Shown here: positions 40,341-51,028 of the stretch, piece by piece
Numbering within the stretch: the first letter of the stretch is position 1
Layout: every line of letters begins with the position of its first letter
From: Tritrichomonas foetus
Lineage: Eukaryota > Parabasalia > Tritrichomonadida > Tritrichomonadidae
Direction: 5' to 3'
NCBI GenBank assembly: GCA_001839685.1
Contig: MLAK01000594.1
Span: forward strand, 77,445-141,444
DNA: 64,000 nt
Notes under the pieces: model-generated
Database searches by the model: none
The model's input: only the letters and a program-made list of their open reading frames with translations
What the model was told of the DNA's origin: nothing
Program-made: the position numbers and the translations under genes

Positions 40341-41655
40341 TTAGAAACTATCAATCACATCAAGAAGATCTTCATTATTGATTGCTTCTGCAATATCGAG
40401 AGGTGATTTTCATGAATAGTGTTGATGAACCATGAATTTTGAAAAATAAACTGCTACATTCTTTAAGTCAATATCCGCACCATTTTCAAGAAGCAATCTG
40501 ACCATTTCACAACTTTGATCTTGTACAGCTATATGAAGTGGAGAATTAAATTAATCATTAGAAAACACGATAGATTAGAAAGATGAACACCTTTATAAAG
40601 ATAAGTAGAAGAATATCTTCCCAATCAACATCAGCACCATGTTCAATAAGAAGAGTAATGGCTTCTGTTTGCTTTTTCTTGACAGCCAGATGAATTGGTG
40701 TTTGCTGCAAAATATCAATTAATTCCATAATCATTATAAAAAAATAAAAATAAAACTTCATTATTTGGGTCAATCCCTTCATTTAAGAGTTGTGAAAGCA
40801 TTTTAATATTTCCTGTTTCAGCAGAATCAAATAACAATGCGATTTTATCTTTATCGGAATCACTAATGAAATAGTTAATAATTTCTGGAATATTTACTTC
40901 CAAAGCCATCTGAGCACATGTTTTATAAACACAAAAAAATCAACATAAATATTAAAAGCAAAACACCATAGATATCTGTTTTGTTAGGATCAGCACCATG
41001 CGAGATTAGTAACTTAATCATGTTTAAATGCCCACCAATGATTGCATAATGAAGTGGTGTTAAACCTTCATTTGATGTTCCATTTATTTGCCCACCGTTC
41101 ATTAGAAGAAAATTCACTGTTTGTTCATCACCACTTTGCGCACCAAGATGTAAAGGCGTGATACCAGTCTGAACAAGTCGTGTATAAGCTTTATCATCTA
41201 ATTTTGCTGCACCGTTCACCCATAAAAATTGAAGAGCAATGAAGTTTCCATACATTGCAGCATAATGAATAGATGTTAAAGCTTGTTGATCACGAACAGT
41301 ATAATCAACACCCATTTCATTAAAAATAGTAATAATAGAAAGGCTCCCACCAGCTGACGCAAAATGAATTGGTAATCGAAATCTAAAAAAATAAAGAAAC
41401 TCCTTTTTTATCAGGAATGTTAATAAGGGCTCCATTTTGTAAGAGAAATCTGACACATTCTTCGGATTTATAAAAGGCAGCAAATGAAATGATAGGTAAT
41501 TTAGATTTTAATAATTCTGGACGATTTGAACTCACTGTTGGCAAAATAAAATCAACAGAATATCCAACTGCTATACAACGTTGTAAACTTTCGACATCAT
41601 CATTTTCAAGGAAATTTTCTAATTCTGTTTCATCTTCTTCATGATCTTGATCCAT
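40341..41655 (-). CDS. Ankyrin-repeat gene interrupted by five or more short insertions
   Basis: The minus strand from the ATG at 41655 encodes a helical start (MDQDHEEDETELENFLEND) and about ten ankyrin repeats, ending at the TAA at 40341-40343. Repeats are intact but interrupted at the loop before the TPLH helix: 41379-41400 (22 nt), 40925-40964 (40 nt), 40705-40756 (52 nt, with NDYG codons inside), 40548-40588 plus 40598-40614 (41 and 17 nt, flanking YKG codons) and 40410-40457 (48 nt, in frame with one TGA). Flanking sequence such as DKKG/RLPIHFA, DIYG/KTCAQMA and KG/NSPLHIA fits the ankyrin consensus exactly when the insertions are left out. No single long ORF covers it; the pieces are 41383-41655, 40923-41483, 40715-40909 and 40558-40782. 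It may be intron-bearing or a pseudogene. It is convergent with the ankyrin gene at 38.0 kb. Confidence 0.6.
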
Positions 41656-41898
41656 TTTAATGCCGATTAGTTTTCTAAAAAAATGAATATAAATTGTTCG
41701 TTATGGTGAATTTGATCTTGAAATCTATCAACCATTTAAATTCACAAAAAGTTTCGTTTTTTTATCGAAATGATCAATTTGCCCAACACCGGAGATTATT
41801 TGGCCATTTTTCAATCAACTTTTTCTATTTCGTGACTCCAATTTTTCTGAAAAAGCAGAAAATTTTCACAAAAAGTAAATTTGCCATTCAAATCAAAG

Positions 41899-42522
41899 AT
41901 GGGTTGCTCAGGCTCCAAAGCGAAACCAGTCAACAAAGCTGAACAAGTCAGCAAAGAGAAAACAGACCAAGCAATTCTCGATCTCAAAATCACGCGAGAC
42001 AGATTAAAGAAATATCAAAAGCAACAAGAACATTGCTCCGAACTCGAACTTCAGAAGGCGAAGGAGCTTCTCAAGAACAAGCAAACAGACCGAGCAAGAA
42101 TAGTCCTCAAGCAGAAGAAGGCCCGTGAAGTTTATATCAATAATGCCGAAAAAATGCTCCAAAATATCGAACAACAGATTTACAACATCGAAAACAAGCA
42201 AATGGAAATGGAAGTATTCGACAATTTGAAGGCAACAAACGACATTTTGAAGCATATGAACGATTTGATGCCAGTCGAAGAAGTCGAGCGAATCATGGAC
42301 GAGAACGCTGAACAGAACGACCGCCTTGAGGAGATCGGAGACTTGCTTGCCCAGAATATGTCGAAGGAAGATACCCAGGCTGTCGAGGATGATCTCGACG
42401 CGCTTCTCGCTGAGTTTGAGGCTGAAAATGGCGGAGCTGAGGCAGAATCAGAATCATCATCATCCGTGGAAGAGGCTGCTCCAGTCAAGGCCAAGCCACA
42501 GAAAGTCGCCATGCCTGCTTAA
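41899..42522 (+). CDS. ESCRT-III subunit, CHMP6/Vps20-like, 207 aa
   Basis: An SNF7-family protein. It starts MGCSGSK, a good N-myristoylation site as in CHMP6/Vps20, followed by a helical core (ILDLKITRDRLKKYQKQQEHCSEL, LKQKKAREVYINNAEKMLQNIEQQIYNIE), the conserved ...TNDILKHMNDLMPVEEVERIMDEN segment and an acidic C-terminus (DDLDALLAEFEAENGG). CHMP6 links ESCRT-II to ESCRT-III assembly at endosomes during multivesicular-body formation. The frame is open upstream to 41881 (TTG), but the ATG at 41899 gives the myristoylation site and is chosen. GC content is higher than the neighbours. The stop overlaps TAAA. Confidence 0.85.
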   Translation: MGCSGSKAKPVNKAEQVSKEKTDQAILDLKITRDRLKKYQKQQEHCSELELQKAKELLKNKQTDRARIVLKQKKAREVYINNAEKMLQNIEQQIYNIENKQMEMEVFDNLKATNDILKHMNDLMPVEEVERIMDENAEQNDRLEEIGDLLAQNMSKEDTQAVEDDLDALLAEFEAENGGAEAESESSSSVEEAAPVKAKPQKVAMPA

Positions 42523-42655
42523 ACGTTATATTTTATTACTTTTTAAACATTTATTTTTTACTTAGAGGGCGAAACTTCACGAAAACGCTTTTTTGAGGGA
42601 AATCAGCCGAGAAAATAATTTTTCCTGTGGATGGCCCTTCGTTGTCTTCTTTTAT

Positions 42656-42888
42656 TAATGATTGACATTTAGTGATGATTGACATTTATTGATGATTGTC
42701 ATTTAGTGATGATTGACATTTATTGATGATTGTCATTTATTGATGATTGTCATTTAGTTGATTATCACTTAGTGATGATTGACATTTATTGATGATTGTC
42801 ATTTAGTGATGATTGACATTTAGTAATGATTGACATTTAGTGATGATTGTCATTTAGTAATGATTGACATTTATTGACACTTAGTGTT
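42656..42888 (+). repeat. 17-bp minisatellite, about 13-14 copies
   Basis: Tandem copies of TGATGATTG(A/T)CATTTA(G/T), with an A/T switch at one site and G/T at the last base alternating along the array, and a few decayed units (for example TTGATTATCACTTAG). It lies 130 bases downstream of the CHMP6-like gene and has no coding capacity. Confidence 0.9.
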
Positions 42889-43164
42889 GGTAATTAATTA
42901 ACCACTCAATCAACATGATTAAATGGACGAGAGAATTACCTCTCGCATGCTTTTCACTATTTGCTTGTTTGATAGTCACATTTTCTGGTTATCTAATATA
43001 TATATCAATCACTGAAAAAAGTTAGTTTCGAAGAATGGAGAACGTAAAAATGAAAATAAAGACCAAATTCTAGACAATAATATAGTATTTATATTCAGAT
43101 AAAGCTTTTATATTCATAATAATAAAAATAGTAATAAAAATAAAACGAAAATCAAATAATAGAA
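42889..43164. other. Convergent intergenic region
   Basis: AT-rich sequence between the minisatellite and the 3' end of the 773-residue protein gene. Nothing else recognised. Confidence 0.4.
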
Positions 43165-45486
43165 TTATGCACCTTCACTGTAGCTGTAACTGTATTCGTT
43201 TTGAACATTTGGTGGATTCTTCCTTTCCAACATTCTATTTTTTCTCCGCAGTTCTTCTATTTTCTCTGTTAAATCACCATCAACTAAACTCTCCAAATTT
43301 CTAATCGCATCCAAAATCAAAGCGAATCTTGTTTCAATCACTACATCTTTTTGTGTCTGAATTCCAAGTATTTGTTCCAATTCTTCAGTTGCCCGGTCTT
43401 GTTCTTTTCTTGCTTCTTCATATTTCATTGCAGATTCAGATTTTTTCCTTCTTTCTTCATTAATTACATCAATGTTTTTACCGCATTTGATTGCCAAATT
43501 AATTGCACTGTTTTTCGCCTGCACACGAAGTAAGTATGATCGTATATCATTTCCATTTTTAATGATTCTCTGGTTCAAAATTTTCTGCTGTTGAATTTGA
43601 TTCTCTTCGTCCTTTAATTGTTGGTTATTCATTTGATTGATTGCTTGGTTTTGCATTTGGCTTTGGTTGAGGGAACTACGAAGGACACTGAGTTTGAACT
43701 CACCTTTAAGTAATTCTGCTTCCGCTTTTAATAGACTGAGTTCAGAAAAGTCTGTAGGAGAATCTTTATCATCTGTAGAAACAATAGAATCATATTCTTT
43801 TTTGACTTTTTCGTATTCAGAATTTGTGCTGGTCAAAATATAATTTCTAAACCTTCGTTTAAATGAACGAACTCTTAACTTGGCTAACTGTGAAACTTTT
43901 GATTCAATTTGATCATATAATGCATGATTTTGAGCAACCAAAGAATCAACTTCTTTTTGAGAGGGAACCTTTTTTTCTTTACTTGATTGAATTTGGCAAC
44001 GTTTATCGTTCATTAATTTCAATCGAAAATCAGTATCATTTTCAGAATCTAATTGTATTTGTGCAACTCGTTTTTCGATGAAAAGTGCTGTATTGTTTTT
44101 ATAGTCTAGATAGTCATCATCGAGAAGATCAATAAATACGTTATTTTGGGCACGTTGCTTGAGAAGGTCATCATCAATTTTATTCATATGATGTAAAATT
44201 TCATTATACTTGTGCTTAGTTGATATATGTAAATTTCTTAGTTCATCGATTTCTAAATCGCAGTTTCTGGAACTGATTTCTTTTTGTAATAGATAATTCT
44301 GCTTTCTTAGTTTTTCTAATGTGCGCGCACTTTTCTGAATTGCATTTTGATCGATTGGACCATTCAATGTAGCAAGCAAATCTTTTTTCTCGTTTTTCCA
44401 GCTTTTCCTCTCTTCAATAATTTTTTCTTTCAGAAATGTACTGGTAGATGTCAGCATAGCTAATTCATTTGTTAGTTCCGCATGTTGTGCCCTTAAATCA
44501 ACAAGTCTACTTTCGAGTGCATGAAATCTTTGTTGCTTTTCTTCAAGTGCTGTTTGTGCTTTTGATTTTTCTTTTCGTTTCTCTTCAGGAAAGTCAGTAA
44601 TAACTTTTCGTAAATTAAGTTCCACATTTTGGAGTTCTTCAGTAATATTTAAAACTGCTAATTTTGGGTCAATAAATTCTGATAAACGATGCTCAATTGA
44701 TTCAATTCGTGTGGTGAGATTTCGAATAATTTGACTTCTTTGTTTTGGTGATAATAAAGGATTTCGAGTTACAACACCGTTTCCTTTTCTGGTTTCAGTG
44801 TCTCTCATTGACAGGAAAACAAGTTGATACTCAGTTGGAAGTATGATTCTAAATGCACTTAATTTTGTAATAAGCGATCTCATTTGAGAATTATCAGTAT
44901 AAATATGATATAAATTTTCCAATTTTTTTTGGATTTGGGAAAATGCATCAATAAGTTGATGGAACTTTTGTTGGATTGAATCTGATTTTCTGGAGGTTTC
45001 GGCGGTTAAGGGCAATTTTTCTTGGATATTTCCGAGACTGATAGAAAACTGGTCTAATGATGAATTGCAAAATTCTATCAAATTTTCAATATCTGGAGGC
45101 TGAATTGAGAGTTCTGTCACTGATGTGATGATACTCTGTTTCAGCGAATCCCAGTCGGCCCAAAAGCCAGACTGCTTAGGATTATCGATCTGTTCGTGAA
45201 GTTGCTTCAGGCTTAAGCAAAAGTTGAACTGCTGGTCGGGTTTCAGATTCATCTTTGGAATCCGCTTTGCTAAATTTTCCAGAATTTTGATCGCTTTTTC
45301 TTGTGTCGAAATGGTTTTTGTTGTTATTGTCGAAGGAACGGATCTTTGAATTAACGAGAGCTGCGATTTTTTTTCTGTTAGGCGAGTAGTGAAAGAGATT
45401 CCGGAAGATATTCGCGACAAAGTGGTTTTGGATGAACGCTTCGACTGCGATCCAAGAGAGCGGCGCGATGCCACAGAGCGCGACAT
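43165..45486 (-). CDS. Coiled-coil protein of unknown function, 773 aa
   Basis: Not recognised as a named family. The first ~60 residues are basic and Ser/Arg-rich (MSRSVASRRSLGSQSKRSSK). The rest is predicted to be nearly continuous coiled coil with helix breaks near residues 230-250, 450-500 and 560-580, and an acidic aromatic end (YSYSYSEGA). The general look is that of axonemal or basal-body coiled-coil proteins, but no diagnostic motif is visible. The first ATG is used. Two Gln/Asn-rich segments (SQMQNQAINQMNNQQ) are probably flexible. The partner cannot be inferred from neighbours. Confidence 0.75.
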   Translation of the reverse strand: MSRSVASRRSLGSQSKRSSKTTLSRISSGISFTTRLTEKKSQLSLIQRSVPSTITTKTISTQEKAIKILENLAKRIPKMNLKPDQQFNFCLSLKQLHEQIDNPKQSGFWADWDSLKQSIITSVTELSIQPPDIENLIEFCNSSLDQFSISLGNIQEKLPLTAETSRKSDSIQQKFHQLIDAFSQIQKKLENLYHIYTDNSQMRSLITKLSAFRIILPTEYQLVFLSMRDTETRKGNGVVTRNPLLSPKQRSQIIRNLTTRIESIEHRLSEFIDPKLAVLNITEELQNVELNLRKVITDFPEEKRKEKSKAQTALEEKQQRFHALESRLVDLRAQHAELTNELAMLTSTSTFLKEKIIEERKSWKNEKKDLLATLNGPIDQNAIQKSARTLEKLRKQNYLLQKEISSRNCDLEIDELRNLHISTKHKYNEILHHMNKIDDDLLKQRAQNNVFIDLLDDDYLDYKNNTALFIEKRVAQIQLDSENDTDFRLKLMNDKRCQIQSSKEKKVPSQKEVDSLVAQNHALYDQIESKVSQLAKLRVRSFKRRFRNYILTSTNSEYEKVKKEYDSIVSTDDKDSPTDFSELSLLKAEAELLKGEFKLSVLRSSLNQSQMQNQAINQMNNQQLKDEENQIQQQKILNQRIIKNGNDIRSYLLRVQAKNSAINLAIKCGKNIDVINEERRKKSESAMKYEEARKEQDRATEELEQILGIQTQKDVVIETRFALILDAIRNLESLVDGDLTEKIEELRRKNRMLERKNPPNVQNEYSYSYSEGA

Positions 45487-46086
45487 TTTTTATTTTAAAA
45501 AATATCCTGATTTTGTTAAGAAAAGTGACACAACACTCAGAAAAAGTTATCATAAACGGTCGTGCAAAACCAAAATTCAAATATAATAATTATTTGAAAA
45601 GATAAAGGAAATTAATTTTCTCAATTTTTTTGTGAAATCTTTCTGAATTATTTGAATAATTGGTTGTGTGAATGAGCAAAAATACACCTGAAATTGCATT
45701 TATACAATCTTAATGTTTTAAAATAAGATTAACAACTTGATGATGATGTGAGGAAGAAATATATCCCATTTTTTACTGAAGATAAAAAGAAAATTGAAAG
45801 TACAATGAGTTCAAATTCTTTTATTTTTCGTTCCTGGGCAGAATTAAACAATTTCAGTAAAGAAAAATTATATTATGGAATGTTTTATATACTGAATTTT
45901 GCTAGAGAAGGGTTTTTCCAAAACAAATCTCTTGAACTTGAAATTATGATTTATAATTAATGATTTCATAAGAAATACAAAAGAGAGGAAGATAGTTCTA
46001 TCATACTATTATAATGACTAAATAACCATAATCGGCGATTAATCCGATTTTAATATATATCCATAAATTTTAAACGTACACATCAA
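45487..46086. other. Divergent intergenic region; weak small ORF
   Basis: About 600 bases between divergent genes. A frame at 45805-45960 (52 codons from an ATG, FRSWAELNNFSKEKLYYGMFYILNFAREG) has protein-like composition but no recognised relative; it could be a gene fragment or chance. No RNA gene was seen. Confidence 0.35.
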
Positions 46087-49000
46087 ATGTCTCTCAGATA
46101 CGGAAAGTTTTTTGTTACTCGTGAACATAAAATTCCAAGTTTAAACGAAATAGGGGCAGATTTTTATGACAAAAGACAATCTAACAATCAACATTTTAAT
46201 TTTAATCGATCTAATTATTATCAGGCGAATTTTAATACAATTTATACGAATCAAGATGTTCCAACAAACAACAAGCACGATGCTGAATGGAATACAACTA
46301 AATATAATGAAAATAAGCAACAGAAAAAGTCGATTAATAACAACGTTCAGAAAGAGTCTCATAATGACCAAAAAACAACCACCAAAAATTCAAAACAAAG
46401 TAATTTAAAGATTGATTATGACAATTTTGAGCCATCAGAAAATCAGCAAAATGCGAATTATGATTATCAGCCGCCAGACTCTTTTTTTGCTAACAAACTT
46501 GCTAAGCAGCCAAATGAAGAAATATCGCAATATTTAAATCATCATCACCGAAAAGGTGAAAATATGAATATTCCAAGTGATATTCTTACTCATAGAATAG
46601 ATTATCAATATACATCACCTACAAAAGATACTTTTGATGTTTATCTCATGAAACATCATAAAACAAAAAGAGATAAAAGACAATCATCAGATAAAACACA
46701 ACATGAAACTGACAATACCGATTTGAATGCTTCAAAAGAACAGATTCGCAGAAAACCAGAATCTATTTCATATTCTTCAAATGATGATGAGTACAATTTT
46801 GATAAACATAATGAAAATGATGGAACAAAAACATTCCAAAAATCACAAATGAGTAATAATCTTAAATTTAATCATCAATTTGAAAATCAAACTCCAACAT
46901 CAAACTATTCATCAAAATCTGATCGCTCGAATACAACAGAATTGGTGGATTTCAGCAACAAAACAAATTCACTCTCTGCAAAATCAACTAAAAACATTGA
47001 ATCTTCAAAGAATTCAAACGACTTTAATACTCCTGAATCTAGTTATCTACATAATTCTAAAAATATAAAATACAATCATTATCAAAATCAAAAACAATTA
47101 CCATTTGAAGTTTCTAACGACCCTTCAGGTAATCAATTCTTAAACTCTCGTAGTCGAATAACATCAGACAAAGCCGAATCTAAAAAGCATGACATAGATC
47201 TCCTTTCTCAAGAAGAAACCAATTCTTATATTTCATCAATATATCAAGACTCCCCCAAATATCAAAATATATCAAGACATAATATTGAGCATGCATCTTC
47301 TAAAGTTGTGCCACATAATCCAAAATCTTCAATTGGAACAAGTCCTTTTAATAAGTTCACTGATAGCAAGCATCAATCAATAAAGGAGATCCAGAAAGAA
47401 AATTTATATTCTTCAAATAGTGAAAACATTGATTATTTATCTACAAGCCAGGTGATAAAACCACCGCCTAATGATCCTCTTCAACATTATACAAGGAAAA
47501 ACCATATCAAGCATACAAATAACAAGATTGCGAATCATGATAAAGATTCAAATGCCCAAAGAAGTCAAGTAGATTCAGAATCATATCAATCATCTAATGA
47601 AAAAGTCAATCAAGATGATTCATACTATTTTGAGAGGCTTAAAATATCACATAGTGATCCAATGAATCAACATTCGTCCTCACATTCTTCTTCATCTGCA
47701 ACCAATATCGAGGAATTAAACAATGCAAATCGAATGAATTCAAAACCCAATGAAAATAACAAAGTAAACAACCATACTAAATCACCACAGAGCTTTGAAA
47801 GACTCAGTAATCAATCACAAAACAAATCTAATAATAGTAGAAGTACTATTCGTACTGAAAGTCCAAAAGATGATAAAAATAAGATAAATGATTTGTATTT
47901 TGTTGAAGAACAAGCCCAGCCTAATAGCGAATCAGAAGATAAATTCTATCATGACGATGTTATTCTTAATAATGATATTGTTCTAAGTAATGGAATGACA
48001 CCATCAATTGATAAAAGTATTCCGATTGATGGTAATGATGAAAATGAAAGTTATATTGCTCCATCTCAAATAGAAATTAATGGTGAAATCAGTCCTCTAC
48101 AAAAGAAACAACAAAATGATTTTTCTTTCGTTGAAAATTATAATATCATTGATTCTCAATGCTTTTCATATGTTGAAGAAGAAGAAGATGATGAACTTGA
48201 CAAATTACTTGCTGCTAATAATTCTCGATCATATGAAAAAGATGCTGAACAACAAAATTTGACTGATCAAGCAATCATTACGCCAAAATTCACTTTAAAT
48301 GGTGATACTAGTGAAACACATGATAAAAATGTTTCGATTCACAATGAACCTAGTGATTCTAACAATCACTCAAGAAATATTCTAAATGAATCTCCTCATG
48401 AATCCTCTTCAACACCTGTAAGAAAAAGGATTGAAAAATCATGGCATTCTAATGAAATTGAAGGAACGCAAACATTTGAGGAAACACTCAAAAAGAAATC
48501 CTATAAAAATGAGAATAATTCAAATAATCTTCAAGAATTCAAATCATCATCATGCAGTCAAAAACAATTATTATTAAATAATTTGTCAAGTGATTCATTA
48601 AATTCATCAGAAGTCAGGCTTTTAATGCAAGATTACGATGATGATGGATCAAACAATAATCTCAGTATAAAATCCTTAAAAGATTCAGAATTACTTACTG
48701 CTCATTTACCAATATTAGATATAGAAGAAGAAACCGAAAATGAGATTTTTAATTTTAATGATGACATTCATGCAGAAAAAGAAGAGTCTATTACACCAAG
48801 GAAAACGAGAATTTTACGTATTTATGATAGCTCTAGTGAAGAAGATTTTACTTCCTTTCATCAACAAGATCAGACAATTCCAAATAGCAGTGTTATCATT
48901 CAGTTGGGAGAAGAAGAAGACGAAGGAGAATTTTTACTCAAATCTGTTGATGATTTTGAAAGTAGTAGTGATGATGAACAAACAAACAAAGAAAATCAAA

Positions 49001-49176
49001 ATGTTAATAAAGAAAATAATGAAGAATACCTTAACAAGTTAGAAAATCATGAGCAACTAAAGAAGATTTATGAAAGTATTAAATTTGAACACCCGAGAAT
49101 ACTTTTTAACATCAATGATTTCATTCGCATTGGAGATGATCTTCTTTATAATGAACTAGCAAATATTTTAGAATAA
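46087..49176 (+). CDS. Asn/Ser/Lys-rich disordered protein, 1029 aa
   Basis: Not recognised. Almost the whole length is low complexity (Asn, Ser, Lys, Asp, Glu, His) with no folded domain visible. Acidic runs occur (YVEEEEDDELDKLL near residue 695; IQLGEEEDEGEF near 940), and a short ordered-looking end reads EQLKKIYESIKFEHPRILFNINDFIRIGDDLLYNELANILE, the only part likely to fold. There is no signal peptide. Despite the composition it is a single uninterrupted frame of 3.1 kb with one ATG start, so it is probably real. The stop overlaps TAAA. Confidence 0.7.
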   Translation: MSLRYGKFFVTREHKIPSLNEIGADFYDKRQSNNQHFNFNRSNYYQANFNTIYTNQDVPTNNKHDAEWNTTKYNENKQQKKSINNNVQKESHNDQKTTTKNSKQSNLKIDYDNFEPSENQQNANYDYQPPDSFFANKLAKQPNEEISQYLNHHHRKGENMNIPSDILTHRIDYQYTSPTKDTFDVYLMKHHKTKRDKRQSSDKTQHETDNTDLNASKEQIRRKPESISYSSNDDEYNFDKHNENDGTKTFQKSQMSNNLKFNHQFENQTPTSNYSSKSDRSNTTELVDFSNKTNSLSAKSTKNIESSKNSNDFNTPESSYLHNSKNIKYNHYQNQKQLPFEVSNDPSGNQFLNSRSRITSDKAESKKHDIDLLSQEETNSYISSIYQDSPKYQNISRHNIEHASSKVVPHNPKSSIGTSPFNKFTDSKHQSIKEIQKENLYSSNSENIDYLSTSQVIKPPPNDPLQHYTRKNHIKHTNNKIANHDKDSNAQRSQVDSESYQSSNEKVNQDDSYYFERLKISHSDPMNQHSSSHSSSSATNIEELNNANRMNSKPNENNKVNNHTKSPQSFERLSNQSQNKSNNSRSTIRTESPKDDKNKINDLYFVEEQAQPNSESEDKFYHDDVILNNDIVLSNGMTPSIDKSIPIDGNDENESYIAPSQIEINGEISPLQKKQQNDFSFVENYNIIDSQCFSYVEEEEDDELDKLLAANNSRSYEKDAEQQNLTDQAIITPKFTLNGDTSETHDKNVSIHNEPSDSNNHSRNILNESPHESSSTPVRKRIEKSWHSNEIEGTQTFEETLKKKSYKNENNSNNLQEFKSSSCSQKQLLLNNLSSDSLNSSEVRLLMQDYDDDGSNNNLSIKSLKDSELLTAHLPILDIEEETENEIFNFNDDIHAEKEESITPRKTRILRIYDSSSEEDFTSFHQQDQTIPNSSVIIQLGEEEDEGEFLLKSVDDFESSSDDEQTNKENQNVNKENNEEYLNKLENHEQLKKIYESIKFEHPRILFNINDFIRIGDDLLYNELANILE

Positions 49177-49436
49177 ACTGTTTTTAAATTCCTCATATTC
49201 CTATATTCTAATCATTTACATCATTTTCCAAAAAAATAATCCAAAATTATAATATTATATTTATTAACATACTAATTCATATGACAGAACTGCTGGGATC
49301 AAAGGTAGCAGTCGAATCTTACAAAAAAATTGGTAATATTTAGGAAAAGCAATATATATTTTACCAGATTTATAACGTTATACATGTAAATAATCATAAA
49401 TATATATCAAGAAATTATCATTCACATAGTCTATGA

Positions 49437-50048
49437 TTAAAACTTTTTATCTACAATTCCAAAGATTTCGAGTCTATTCAGGGCAAAGTAATAATTGGAG
49501 TTCTTATCAATATTTTTCGAAATTTGGGAAAACTTGAAACATGAGTAAGAACATTTCGATAAGCATGGAAAATAATGGGTCACAAAATTATCATTTTCAA
49601 AAATTGGTGATCTAATATGTTCATCGATTGGATCCCAGTTTTCATTGGCGTCAAAATCAATTTCTTCATCATCTTCAAAATTCCTTCCTTCAACTTTCCA
49701 TGAACATGGATGTCCAAACTCATGTGTTTGAAAGGAATAACCACTCATTGCTATTTTGTAATTTGGAAAGTAGAGAACAAAATATCGGTTCGGACGATTA
49801 TTTGAATGCCAAAAAAGTGATTGATTTGAATCAAACATCATCATCCCATATTTACAAGCTTTATCACATGAAATAATTTGAGCAAAACCATCTACCGAAT
49901 TAATATGACATTTTTTACAAACAAAATAAAAAATTCCTTCCAAATCAGATCCATTATAATTTACCTCAAAAGGAACAAATTTCAGCAAGTTTTTTTGGAT
50001 TATTAAAGCATTTGATTCCTTATTTGGCTTAGATTCAGATAATCCCAT
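49437..50048 (-). CDS. F5/8 type C (discoidin)-like domain protein, 203 aa
   Basis: Residues ~90-200 follow the trichomonad F5/8C pattern: DSNQSLFWHSNNRPNRYFVLYFPNYKIAMSGYSFQTHEFG, then SWKVEGRNFEDD, a loop with DPIDEH, and a closing ALNRLEIFGIV. This is a galactose-binding-like jelly roll usually found in trichomonad proteins with BTB or kinase partners. Here it stands alone after a ~85-residue N-terminal region with a CKKCH pair. The start MGLSESK offers an N-myristoylation glycine, suggesting membrane attachment on the cytoplasmic side. The ligand is unknown. Confidence 0.6.
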   Translation of the reverse strand: MGLSESKPNKESNALIIQKNLLKFVPFEVNYNGSDLEGIFYFVCKKCHINSVDGFAQIISCDKACKYGMMMFDSNQSLFWHSNNRPNRYFVLYFPNYKIAMSGYSFQTHEFGHPCSWKVEGRNFEDDEEIDFDANENWDPIDEHIRSPIFENDNFVTHYFPCLSKCSYSCFKFSQISKNIDKNSNYYFALNRLEIFGIVDKKF

Positions 50049-51028
50049 TTCATATCATATGACACTTTTACTTACTAGTATTTTCATATCACATATCAAT
50101 AAATATATTTTTTTACAAAAAGGTGACGTTTTTCATCTTTTCAGAAATGACTTATTTTCATGTTTTAGCATGAGATCAATCGCTAATTCTGGGAAAAGTT
50201 CTGATGAACTTTTACATTTCAAATTCAATGATTATAAAATAATTATTTTATCACAATTTTAGAAAATTTCAAAAAGTTTTTTTCTATGAGATCTTTCAAA
50301 TGGCCAAGCTGAAAGAATGTACAATAATGACAAATCGAAATAATTTTTATTCTTTCATGCGAAATCGATTTATTTTGGAAATGTTAGACTTAATTGTTAA
50401 ATTTTAATCTTCAACACAAAAATGAAGTTACATTTTCTGAGGATCTTTTTCGTTCTTTTTCACCAAATTCAGACAGTAAAAATGTGCATAAAGTAAAAAA
50501 TCATGAGCATCAAAAAAGGTATCGCCACAGTAATATTCTTATTTTACGGATAATATCATGAATGTCAAATTCGATATTTACAATGCTGATAACGATCAAA
50601 AAAGTTCATTTTCTGAAGATTATCGGAATTAGTTTGAATGCTTATTCAAAAAATAAGTTTCCAATATAGTTATTTGGGGAAACTTTTTTGCTATATTCTG
50701 AGATTTCCATCAGTTAATTTATAGCAAAAACTTGTTAATATGATATAGGCAGCTATGTAATTTCTAGATCTATTCTACAAATCGGAAAACATTGCTTATA
50801 ACAAATTTCGAAATAAATATGTCTCAATTTCAGTTATACAAAACTTTTTTTATGTTATTGAAATAATGAAAGTTTCAATACATTCAAATTAATTCAAACA
50901 GGTTAGGAAAATTATGAAATGAAATATTTTATTCAATGTAAGTGTAGAAAAATTTCCGAATTAGTAGCACAATTATCAATTTTTGTAAAAAGTTATTTCT
51001 CAGTTATCATTTTTTTTTCAGACTTCGA
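50049..51028. other. Divergent intergenic region, no gene seen
   Basis: About 980 AT-rich bases. A 67-codon frame at 50059-50262 on the plus strand lacks convincing features. The stretch ends in T8 followed by CAGACTTCG just before the next ATG. No RNA gene or repeat was recognised. Confidence 0.45.

Noticed and set aside
41383..41400. An 18-nt GT...AG intron
   Set aside because: Its removal puts the next ankyrin repeat out of frame, so it cannot be the exact event as the sequence stands.
19402..49368. AATATATATTTTACCAGA found at both 19402 and 49351
   Set aside because: An 18-base AT-rich match in non-coding DNA with different flanks; likely chance or an undefined dispersed word.
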